The notes below the pieces were generated by a model, which saw only the letters and a list, made by a program, of their open reading frames with translations, made no database searches and was not told the origin of the DNA. This document shows, piece by piece, positions 1 through 5,314 of a DNA stretch of 5,625 nt; the first letter of the stretch is position 1; each line of letters opens with the position of its first letter. This stretch comes from Clostridiales bacterium (GTDB taxonomy: Bacteria; Bacillota; Clostridia; Christensenellales; CAG-138). The stretch spans positions 1-5,625 of the forward strand of contig JAAZFD010000216.1 in the NCBI GenBank assembly GCA_012511925.1, read 5' to 3'. Both the position numbers and the translations under genes were made by a program.

Positions 1-95
1 ACCTTGCAGAATCAAACAAAGAATGTGATTAGCTGCTTGCTATCTCCCACTTCAAAGCGAGCATTGTTCCTATAGATTTTGGGACACAGGTCTTA
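1..95 (+). ncRNA. Possible 3' part of a structured RNA, cut by the left edge (6S-like?)
   Basis: There is no convincing reading frame here. The segment can form a stem between TGCTTGC (34-40) and GCGAGCA (57-63), including one G-U pair, with a 16-base loop. The loop contains TCCCA (45-49), which could pair with TGGGA (79-83). The block ends in GGGACACAGGTCTT (81-94), which would suit the 3' strand of a long closing stem whose 5' strand lies before position 1. That layout fits the 3' half of a 6S-type RNA, but this is an impression of layout and not a verified match. No T-run terminator follows directly. It could equally be ordinary intergenic sequence. Confidence 0.22.
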
Positions 96-125
96 CTCTA
101 AAACACATACACACAGCTTTCGTTT

Positions 126-159
126 GTTGGTTTTATTTAATAATTCGTTTGAAACCAAC
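126..159. repeat. Inverted repeat GTTGGTTT / AAACCAAC upstream of ddh
   Basis: GTTGGTTT at 126-133 is perfectly complementary to AAACCAAC at 152-159, with an 18-base interval whose outermost bases (T134, G151) could add a wobble pair. Neither strand has a T-run after it, so it is not a classical intrinsic terminator. Its right arm overlaps the proposed -35 of ddh (149-154), so it could be an operator. Alternatively it could be the 3' hairpin of whatever is transcribed from before the left edge. Confidence 0.4.
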
Positions 160-177
160 TTCTAAATATGCTATACA
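149..177 (+). promoter_or_regulatory. Predicted promoter of ddh
   Basis: A -35-like TTGAAA (149-154) is followed by a 17-base spacer and TATACA (172-177). The TG at 169-170 in front of it makes an extended -10. Transcription would start near 184 and give a leader of roughly 24 bases before the ATG at 208. An overlapping second TATACA lies at 178-183. Confidence 0.5.
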
Positions 178-207
178 TATACATAGTTTTTATAGGAGAA
201 ATATTTG

Positions 208-1194
208 ATGAAAAATATTAGAATTGGTATTACAGGCTACGGAAACATTGGAAGAGGCGTTGAAACAGCGATTCGTCAGAACGACGATATGGAGCTTGTT
301 GGCGTATTTACTCGCAGAAATCCAGAATCTATCACTTTGCAAACGGAAAATGTAAAGGTTTACTCGGTTGAGGACGCTTTGTTTATGGTTGATAAAATAG
401 ATGTTATGATTCTTTGCGGTGGAAGTGCAACCGATTTGCCTGTTCAGTCGCCGCAATTCGCATTGATGTTTAATATTGTAGATAGCTACGATAACCATTC
501 GAAAATACCCGAGCATTTTGCCGCTGTAGATAATGCCGCTAAGGTTGGCGGAAATTTGGCTATCATCTCAACTGGTTGGGACCCAGGATTATTTTCGCTA
601 AACAGATTATTCGGTAATGCATTTTTGCCCAAGGGCAACGATTATACTTTCTGGGGCAAAGGGGTAAGCCAAGGACATTCTGATGCAATACGCAGAGTTG
701 AGGGCGTGCTTGATGCTAAGCAGTACACAATTCCATGCGAGGATGCGATTGAAGCAGCTTGTTGCGGAAAGAATCCAACGCTTACAACGCACGAAAAGCA
801 TACTCGTGAATGCTTTGTAGTTGCCTCCCCTACTGCGGACAAAAAAAGAATCGAGTCCGATATAAAGAATATGCCAAGCTATTTTGCCGATTATGACACG
901 ACAGTTCATTTTATTTCACAAGAAGAGCTTGAAAAAAATCATAGCAGATTACCGCATGGTGGTTTTGTGATTAGAAGCGGTCATACGGGCGATGGCGAGA
1001 ACAAGCATTTGATAAAGTATTCTCTGAACTTAGATTCAAACCCAGAATTTACAGGCAATGTATTGGTTGCTTTTGCCAGAGCAGCATACAGACTATCAAA
1101 TCGTGGAGAAATTGGTGCTAAAACAGTTTTCGATATTGCGCCTATCGACCTTTCACCCGAAAGCAGAGAAGATTTGATAAAGAGGTTATTATAA
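208..1194 (+). CDS. ddh: meso-Diaminopimelate dehydrogenase (EC 1.4.1.16)
   Basis: This cytosolic NADPH-dependent enzyme aminates L-2-amino-6-oxopimelate (from tetrahydrodipicolinate) to meso-diaminopimelate in one step, feeding lysine and peptidoglycan synthesis. The 328-residue length is close to the roughly 320-residue family norm. Visible landmarks are the Rossmann motif GYGNIG (residues 10-15), paired arginines R36-R37 placed to bind the NADP 2'-phosphate, CGGSATD (70-76), YDNH (94-97), STGWDPG (121-127), FWGKGVSQGHSDA (148-160) and PHGG (249-252). All recur in the well-studied Corynebacterium enzyme. A TTG immediately precedes the ATG in frame. The ATG at 208 is preferred because AGGAG (194-198) lies 9 bases before it. 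The gene has its own promoter and terminator and appears monocistronic. No key residue is missing. Confidence 0.97.
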   Translation: MKNIRIGITGYGNIGRGVETAIRQNDDMELVGVFTRRNPESITLQTENVKVYSVEDALFMVDKIDVMILCGGSATDLPVQSPQFALMFNIVDSYDNHSKIPEHFAAVDNAAKVGGNLAIISTGWDPGLFSLNRLFGNAFLPKGNDYTFWGKGVSQGHSDAIRRVEGVLDAKQYTIPCEDAIEAACCGKNPTLTTHEKHTRECFVVASPTADKKRIESDIKNMPSYFADYDTTVHFISQEELEKNHSRLPHGGFVIRSGHTGDGENKHLIKYSLNLDSNPEFTGNVLVAFARAAYRLSNRGEIGAKTVFDIAPIDLSPESREDLIKRLL

Positions 1195-1225
1195 TCACAA
1201 CGTTTAAGTGAACTCTTGGATATTT

Positions 1226-1267
1226 TGCTGAAGTATGAAATACACTCAATAACTTCAGCATTTTTTT
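1226..1267 (+). terminator. Intrinsic terminator after ddh
   Basis: TGCTGAAGT (1226-1234) pairs perfectly with ACTTCAGCA (1252-1260) across a 17-base loop, and seven T residues (1261-1267) follow at once. It lies about 30 bases after the ddh stop, which separates ddh from the next gene. Confidence 0.9.
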
Positions 1268-1271
1268 ACTA

Positions 1272-1300
1272 TTGCTTAATAGTTTGTAAGGCTATATAAT
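1272..1300 (+). promoter_or_regulatory. Predicted promoter of the membrane-anchored protein gene
   Basis: A perfect TATAAT (1295-1300) is preceded, after 17 bases, by a weak -35-like TTGCTT (1272-1277). It lies just beyond the ddh terminator. The predicted start near 1307 leaves a leader of about 30 bases before the ATG at 1337. Confidence 0.6.
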
Positions 1301-1336
1301 ATTAATGGGTTGGAAAATAATGTAACAGAGGTATAA

Positions 1337-2179
1337 ATGGAAGAGTTAAAACCTACTACAATCGAACAGGAAGCAGTTATTGATACTATCACAGATAATG
1401 CACCCAAAGCCAAGAAGAGCCTCAGTGCATTAGGTATTGTTTTGATAACGCTTTGCGTAGCTTTAATTGCAACGGCAGTATTTGTAGCAATAAAGACAGT
1501 TCCCGGCATTCTTATGAAAATGAATGTTCTAGCAGAGGCGCGCGAAACCAACGGCGATACGGCAAGTCTGTATGTGCTTGCTAAGGAATACCCTTATTCA
1601 AACGATAATTCTACAGTGGAAAATGGTTTTGAGATATCAAATGATTACTTCTCGCTTATAATACCCAAGGAAATGATGCTCAAAGATGATTCGGAAAATA
1701 ACTCAATGTATGTCTTAGGTGAAAATGAGCATGTACTACTGCTCCATAAAACCTTTATGTATATTGTTACAGATGAGCCAGGCGATTCAGAAATGTCTGC
1801 CGATGAAATAGATGCGTTGTTTACTAAGCATACAGGCAAACGTTATCCGAGGAACATCAGAGAGTTAAATGAACTAATATTTAGTTATACGCCCGACGAT
1901 TTTAACATCTGGGATACAGAGCAATGTGTCGTTATGGCAATAATTATGTCAATGAAGAGTATTATGGTAGAAAACGTTATCGAGTTCTACTACTATGAAA
2001 AAGATGGTATAACAGCACAGGTAATAGCAATGAGAACAACCGAAAAGACTAGTTACATTATTGAGGTTTATAATTTGCAGCCAGAAAAAAGTTGCGGATT
2101 CTTGTGCATTGACAAAACAAACCAAAACCGGGAAACGATATTTAAGATTATCAACTCTATTAAGTTGAAACAGGGTTGA
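1337..2179 (+). CDS. Uncharacterised single-pass membrane protein
   Basis: I do not recognise a family. The 280-residue product has a charged, acidic N-terminal segment (about 1-24), a short basic stretch (K25, K27, K28), one strongly hydrophobic helix (about 29-53), and then a soluble domain of about 225 residues rich in acidic and aromatic residues. The basic residues before the helix suggest N-in, C-out topology, with the large domain outside the membrane. From about residue 97 the pattern (FEISNDYFSLIIPKEM at 98-113, ending KIINSIKLK at 270-278) resembles the beta-rich PsbP/lipoprotein-like domains of Firmicute surface proteins, but that is only a resemblance. There is no lipobox. Cysteines C197, C253 and C257 lie in the outer domain. 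AGAGG (1327-1331) lies 5 bases before the ATG. It is probably monocistronic, between its own promoter and the shared terminator. Function unknown. Confidence 0.85.
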   Translation: MEELKPTTIEQEAVIDTITDNAPKAKKSLSALGIVLITLCVALIATAVFVAIKTVPGILMKMNVLAEARETNGDTASLYVLAKEYPYSNDNSTVENGFEISNDYFSLIIPKEMMLKDDSENNSMYVLGENEHVLLLHKTFMYIVTDEPGDSEMSADEIDALFTKHTGKRYPRNIRELNELIFSYTPDDFNIWDTEQCVVMAIIMSMKSIMVENVIEFYYYEKDGITAQVIAMRTTEKTSYIIEVYNLQPEKSCGFLCIDKTNQNRETIFKIINSIKLKQG

Positions 2180-2236
2180 TCTACTTTGTAGCTGAATCTT
2201 ACCTTGGCTAGTTCAAACTCAAAACGAAAATACATA

Positions 2237-2281
2237 AAAGATGACTCATAGAAGTTTATAAAACTTAAACGAGTCATCTTT
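2237..2281. terminator. Bidirectional terminator between convergent genes
   Basis: AAAGATGACTC (2237-2247) pairs perfectly over 11 bp with GAGTCATCTTT (2271-2281). Inside the loop, AAGTTT (2252-2257) pairs with AAACTT (2261-2266), so the structure can stack into one long hairpin. The plus strand continues CATTTTTGTT. The minus strand continues with a moderately T-rich tract. It lies 57 bases after the stop of the plus-strand membrane gene and 25 bases beyond the stop of the minus-strand PII-like gene, so it can end both transcripts. Confidence 0.82.
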
Positions 2282-2306
2282 CATTTTTGTTATTTGTGCT
2301 TTAAAT

Positions 2307-2960
2307 TTACTTAAGTATGCCGTAGGTTTTGTTTACAGGCTGAATGTAAATTACTCCGTTACCTGGCACATCTATGTTTAGATTCTTGCGAATCGAATCA
2401 ACAATCGCATCTGTCGCATCAAATTCAGAAAGAATCAAAACGATTTCTTTTTCGGGTTCAATCTCCATAGCAAAAACCTTGCTCGTTTCATGAATTCCTG
2501 AACCTCTTGCGTTGATAATTGTACCACCCTTTGAACCAGCGGCAGCGGCGGCGTCTATTACTTCCTCTGCCCTACCCTTTTCTACGATAACCATTATCGA
2601 TTGATACATATTAGTTTCTCCTTCTGTCTGAGTATTGCTATTAGTATGTAAAAGTTTCCTTGAACCGATTATATCGGTTACAGGTACTGAATACGCTATT
2701 CCGTGGTTAGGTTTTGCAAATTTTAGCTCCTTATTTAAGCCTTCTAATGCTACGGCTGAAACCTCGGGAGTTGCAAACATAAACACAACCTCTCTTCGAA
2801 TATCTGATAAGCCCAAATAATCGAGAATCTTGTTGTTTGCAGTTCCTATGCCGTGCATAATCTTTCCGCTAACAACGCCATAATGTTTGGCTATATTAAC
2901 CACCTTGCTTCCAAGACCGTGGTTAACAATAACACAAACCATCTCAAATTTACTATTCAC
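2307..2960 (-). CDS. Tandem PII-like (GlnB-fold) regulatory protein
   Basis: The 217-residue product contains two PII-like ferredoxin-fold domains, about 1-100 and 118-217, joined by a polar linker (about 103-117). Domain 2 shows the PII pattern clearly: a strand at 120-126, an A-rich helix, GSKGGTIINARGSG (142-155), a short T-loop region, a strand at 172-177, and a B-loop-like PGNGVIYIQPV (199-209). Domain 1 has matching parts: KHYGVVSGKIMHGIG (25-39) and PNHGIAYSVPV (84-94). Canonical GlnB is one domain of about 112 residues with a uridylylated Tyr in a long T-loop. That loop is shortened here, so GlnD/AmtB-type control is unlikely. The GTG start (2960-2958) is favoured because AAGGAG (2973-2968) lies 7 bases upstream, and it overlaps the upstream membrane gene by 8 bases, implying translational coupling. 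It probably binds a nucleotide or small metabolite and modulates that membrane protein (inference). Confidence 0.88.
   Translation of the reverse strand: MNSKFEMVCVIVNHGLGSKVVNIAKHYGVVSGKIMHGIGTANNKILDYLGLSDIRREVVFMFATPEVSAVALEGLNKELKFAKPNHGIAYSVPVTDIIGSRKLLHTNSNTQTEGETNMYQSIMVIVEKGRAEEVIDAAAAAGSKGGTIINARGSGIHETSKVFAMEIEPEKEIVLILSEFDATDAIVDSIRKNLNIDVPGNGVIYIQPVNKTYGILK
2607..2623 (-). promoter_or_regulatory. Internal Shine-Dalgarno and ATG at the PII domain junction
   Basis: On the minus strand AAGGAG (2623-2618) lies 8 bases before an in-frame ATG (2609-2607), which is codon 118 and the first residue of the second PII-like domain. The site is as good as the sites used by the annotated starts nearby. 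It could produce a separate, roughly 100-residue PII-like protein, or be a relic of two formerly separate genes. Usage is unproven. Confidence 0.45.
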
Positions 2961-4446
2961 TTACTTGCTCCTTTTTATTTTTTATCTGAAAAATTAAACC
3001 TAAAATTTGCAGTGCGATTATGGGTGTCATTGCAACCATTGCAATCACTCCGATACCGTCAATAACCATGTTTGCGTGCAGAATCTTATCTGCTGCACCT
3101 TGTGCAAAAGCAAATATGAATGTAGCCGTCATAGGACCTGTCGCTACACCGCCAGCATCAAATGCTATACCGACAAACAATTGAGGAACAAAGAATGTTA
3201 AGCCCAACGCAATTATAAAGCCTGGGAGTAGAAAATGCCATAGCTGAAGCCCAGGAACTAAAATTCTTATGATAGAAAGTGTTACCGCAAGCCCAACTCC
3301 TAATGAAAGAGCGATAGACACAACACGACGCTTAATATATCCGCTAGTTACATCCTCTATTTTATGAGTTAAAACGTTTACAGCCGGCTCAGCAAGAACC
3401 GTAACGAGACCTAAAACGAATGCAACTGTGATAAGTAGAAATTTACTTTCAAAATCAGCAAGAGCAGAACCAACCTGCCTGCCAACATCCAAAAATCCTA
3501 CATGCACTCCGAGCATAAATACGATTAAACCTAAAAACGCAAACAACAGACCGAATAATATTCTTCTTGAAGTTTTCTTTGGAAGCTTGAAAAACAACCA
3601 TTGAAATACCAAATAAATAACAAGCATCGGTCCAATAGCTAATGTTACTTCGATTAGTACAGCGGGTATCTTATCTATAAAAGGCTTTAATATCGAAGCC
3701 GTTTCAAAAATTGTATTAACATTTTGTGGTACATTAGGGTCGATGGTAAGATTTGAAACAACGCTTGCAACTATAACTGAAACTACCGCACCCGCGGAAG
3801 CAAGCCCAACAAGCCCAAAGCTATCAATTTCGGCAGCCTTAGAATCCTTTTTTAAGGAAGAAATACCTGCACCCAATGCTAATAAGAATGGCACGGTTAC
3901 TGCTCCTGTAGTGGCGCCCGAGGAATCAAAGGCAATCGCTATAATGGTATTTTCAGAAAATATTGCAAATATTAAGATTACTCCATAAACGATAAGTAAT
4001 AGCTTGTGCAATGCAATGCTGCGAACGATACGAACAAGTCCCAAGCTTACTAAAGCACCAACTCCTACAGAAACAATTCCAACTAACAAATATTGTCCAA
4101 GTTGACCACCAGTAACATCTTGAACTTGTTTGCCTAAAATCTGAATATCGGGTTCGGCAAAGTTGATAAAAAAGCCCAAAATTAATCCAATAACGATAAC
4201 AATCCACATCTTGTTTTTCTTAACTACGAAATTACCTATATTGCTTCCTATTCGTGAGATACTAAGGTCAACACCTGAAAGAAAAATTGCTAATCCAATT
4301 ATTATGAGAGCCGAGCCTATGACAAACCTAATCAAAATTGGTGATGCGAGTTGGACAAGTCCTGTAAAATGAAGAATTAAAACGATTAAAACTATTGGGG
4401 TTACCGAAAACAGAACTTCTTTTAGCTTAGTGCTAAGTGTATTCAA
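2953..4446 (-). CDS. DUF1538 family polytopic membrane protein (putative transporter)
   Basis: This 497-residue, very hydrophobic protein has about 13-14 predicted membrane segments and belongs to the DUF1538 type (PF07556), whose substrate I do not know to be established. It is an internal duplication. Repeat 1 carries AEPDIQILGKQVQDVTGG (97-114) and AFDSSGATTG (172-181). Repeat 2 carries AEPAVNVLTHKIEDVTSG (352-369) and AFDAGGVATG (428-437). Spacing between the two motifs is nearly identical in each repeat. Duplicated halves with conserved acidic, Gly/Ser-rich motifs within the membrane are typical of secondary transporters, so a transport role is inferred. The start is TTG (4446-4444), chosen because AAAGGAG (4460-4454) lies 7 bases upstream and no ATG is near. 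It lies 111 bases after the Crp-type gene and overlaps the PII-like gene by 8 bases. Confidence 0.9.
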   Translation of the reverse strand: MNTLSTKLKEVLFSVTPIVLIVLILHFTGLVQLASPILIRFVIGSALIIIGLAIFLSGVDLSISRIGSNIGNFVVKKNKMWIVIVIGLILGFFINFAEPDIQILGKQVQDVTGGQLGQYLLVGIVSVGVGALVSLGLVRIVRSIALHKLLLIVYGVILIFAIFSENTIIAIAFDSSGATTGAVTVPFLLALGAGISSLKKDSKAAEIDSFGLVGLASAGAVVSVIVASVVSNLTIDPNVPQNVNTIFETASILKPFIDKIPAVLIEVTLAIGPMLVIYLVFQWLFFKLPKKTSRRILFGLLFAFLGLIVFMLGVHVGFLDVGRQVGSALADFESKFLLITVAFVLGLVTVLAEPAVNVLTHKIEDVTSGYIKRRVVSIALSLGVGLAVTLSIIRILVPGLQLWHFLLPGFIIALGLTFFVPQLFVGIAFDAGGVATGPMTATFIFAFAQGAADKILHANMVIDGIGVIAMVAMTPIIALQILGLIFQIKNKKEQVSE

Positions 4447-4469
4447 TGCTGTGCTCCTTTCCTATTAAA

Positions 4470-4532
4470 TTATCTGCCAATATACTTTAAATGCACATAA
4501 GAGCTACAAAAATTATAACCTGCATAGGTCAA
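4470..4532 (-). other. Possible leader peptide ORF (weak)
   Basis: In the gap before the DUF1538 gene, the minus strand has a strong Shine-Dalgarno-like AAAGGAGG (4550-4543). A TTG at 4532-4530 follows 10 bases later and opens a 20-codon frame ending in TAA (4472-4470). A GTG at 4541 is in the same frame but too close to the Shine-Dalgarno. The frame overlaps the predicted promoter of the next gene, so it could be translated only from read-through out of the Crp-type gene. It may be chance. Confidence 0.15.
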
Positions 4533-4540
4533 GGTAAGCA
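4512..4540 (-). promoter_or_regulatory. Predicted promoter of the DUF1538-PII operon, with overlapping dyad
   Basis: The minus strand has a perfect TATAAT (4517-4512). At 17-base spacing the -35 position is TGCTTA (4540-4535), a very poor hexamer. The better-looking TTGACC (4532-4527) is only 9 bases away and cannot act as its -35. A dyad, TGACC-N6-GGTTA (4531-4516), overlaps the spacer and the start of the -10. Its 5-6-5 layout matches Crp/Fnr-family operators. Centred near -18, it is placed better for repression than activation. The leader would be about 59 bases. Confidence 0.45.
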
Positions 4541-4560
4541 CTCCTCCTTTACATTGCTTA
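4535..4560 (-). other. Small hairpin after the Crp-type gene with a Shine-Dalgarno-like loop
   Basis: TAAGCA (4560-4555), starting with the stop codon of the regulator, is complementary to TGCTTA (4540-4535). The 14-base loop contains AAAGGAGGAG. There is no T-run after it, so it is not a standard terminator, and transcription may continue into the DUF1538 gene. Confidence 0.25.
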
Positions 4561-5223
4561 TTGCACTAAACCGTATAGCTTCTGCATATCAGTAATATGT
4601 ATTTTACCCCTTGAAAGCTCAACGATACCCTCATGAGTAAAGTATTTAAGCATTTTGGAAACGACTTCCCTCGCACTGCCGATATGCTTTGCAATTTCTT
4701 CATGCGTTATAGTAAGAGTTTTAGAGTTTTCAATTCCCGTTTCCTCAATTAAGAAGGATGCTAACCTGCTATCAAAGCGCGTGAACAGTGTTTGCTCTAA
4801 AATCCACATAACGTCAGAAAATCTTGTAGCCATTAACTCATTTATGTAATTTGCTATAACAATCGAGTTATCGGCAAGTTTTTGATATGTATCTGTGGGA
4901 ATAATGCAAACCTCTGAATCCTTTGAAGCCTCGATATGCATTTCAAAGCTAATGTTTTTCATAACGCAGGAAGCCGAAAACAAACACATATCCTTTGGAA
5001 ATAGGCGATATAGTGTAATTTCCTTGCCAGTTTCAGAAATAATGTATGCACGCAAAACACCGCTTTTAACGAGTAGAAGCCCTAAACAGCTTTCAAGCCC
5101 TCCATGTAGTAATTGTCCCTTTTTGTACTTCTTATCCTTGCACGAGTTGAACAAGAGCTGCTGCTGCTCTGCAGTCAATGAACTCCAATTAGGGAAAAGA
5201 TTTTCAAGTTCTATTGTTTCCAT
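4558..5223 (-). CDS. Crp/Fnr-family transcriptional regulator
   Basis: The 221-residue protein is the usual length for the family. It has an N-terminal cyclic-nucleotide-binding-type beta barrel (about 20-110), a long dimerisation helix (about 117-150), and a C-terminal winged helix (about 170-212). The helix-turn-helix is ITHEEIAKHIGSAREVVSKM (172-191), including the RE-VS pattern of Fnr/Crp recognition helices. The cAMP pocket signature (Gly-Glu, then Arg-Ser) is absent. In its place is PKDMCLFSASCVMKN (76-90), so cAMP binding is unlikely. There are five cysteines (28, 46, 80, 86, 106) and no Fnr N-terminal cysteine cluster. The start is ATG at 5223, with GAGGG (5231-5227) only 3 bases away. 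It is driven by a consensus promoter and lies upstream of the DUF1538-PII pair in the same direction, so that pair is its most likely target, with possible read-through co-transcription. The ligand is unknown. Confidence 0.92.
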   Translation of the reverse strand: METIELENLFPNWSSLTAEQQQLLFNSCKDKKYKKGQLLHGGLESCLGLLLVKSGVLRAYIISETGKEITLYRLFPKDMCLFSASCVMKNISFEMHIEASKDSEVCIIPTDTYQKLADNSIVIANYINELMATRFSDVMWILEQTLFTRFDSRLASFLIEETGIENSKTLTITHEEIAKHIGSAREVVSKMLKYFTHEGIVELSRGKIHITDMQKLYGLVQ

Positions 5224-5250
5224 ATACCCTCACTATTTACTATTAGTTAA

Positions 5251-5279
5251 ATTATACATTTAGACCTTGAAAGTGTCAA
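5251..5279 (-). promoter_or_regulatory. Consensus sigma-A promoter of the Crp-type regulator
   Basis: TTGACA (5279-5274), a 17-base spacer and TATAAT (5256-5251) match the vegetative consensus at all twelve positions. The predicted start near 5244 gives a leader of about 20 bases. A near-palindrome, TTGAAAGTGTCAA (5267-5279), with TTGA/TCAA arms and a 5-base centre, covers the -35 and could be an autoregulatory site. Confidence 0.85.
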
Positions 5280-5299
5280 CTACGCATGTGAAAAATATG

Positions 5300-5308
5300 T
5301 GATATAAT
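5300..5308 (+). promoter_or_regulatory. Extended -10 promoter of the alkyltransferase-like gene
   Basis: TGATATAAT (5300-5308) is a perfect extended -10. No good -35 lies 16-18 bases upstream (CTACGC at 5280-5285), which the extended element can offset. Transcription would start about 5315, on the A of the ATG. ATGTGA occurs twice (5286-5291 and 5297-5302), 11 bases apart, and the second copy overlaps this element. Confidence 0.65.
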
Positions 5309-5314
5309 ATTAGT

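Noticed and set aside
1..204. Lysine riboswitch or T-box in front of ddh
   Set aside because: Neither the lysine aptamer conserved segments nor a T-box sequence is visible, and the predicted transcript leader is only about 24 bases.
205..207. TTG codon just before the ddh ATG as start
   Set aside because: The adjacent ATG has a better 9-base spacing from AGGAG, and the resulting N-terminus fits the family. The difference is one residue.
607..909. Antisense open frame inside ddh
   Set aside because: It lies wholly within a confidently assigned enzyme gene, has no ribosome binding site or recognisable domain, and fits a shadow frame.
3953..4207. Second minus-strand frame inside the DUF1538 gene
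   Set aside because: It overlaps the real gene in another frame, and its Trp/Cys/Arg-rich translation is typical of out-of-frame reading.
4512..4532. TTGACC-TATAAT as the -35/-10 pair of the DUF1538 promoter
   Set aside because: The two hexamers are only 9 bases apart, too close for one RNA polymerase. TGACC is better explained as part of a dyad.
4895..5263. Plus-strand open frame antisense to the Crp-type regulator
   Set aside because: The opposite strand encodes a complete Crp/Fnr protein with domain motifs. This frame has no domain and no ribosome binding site.
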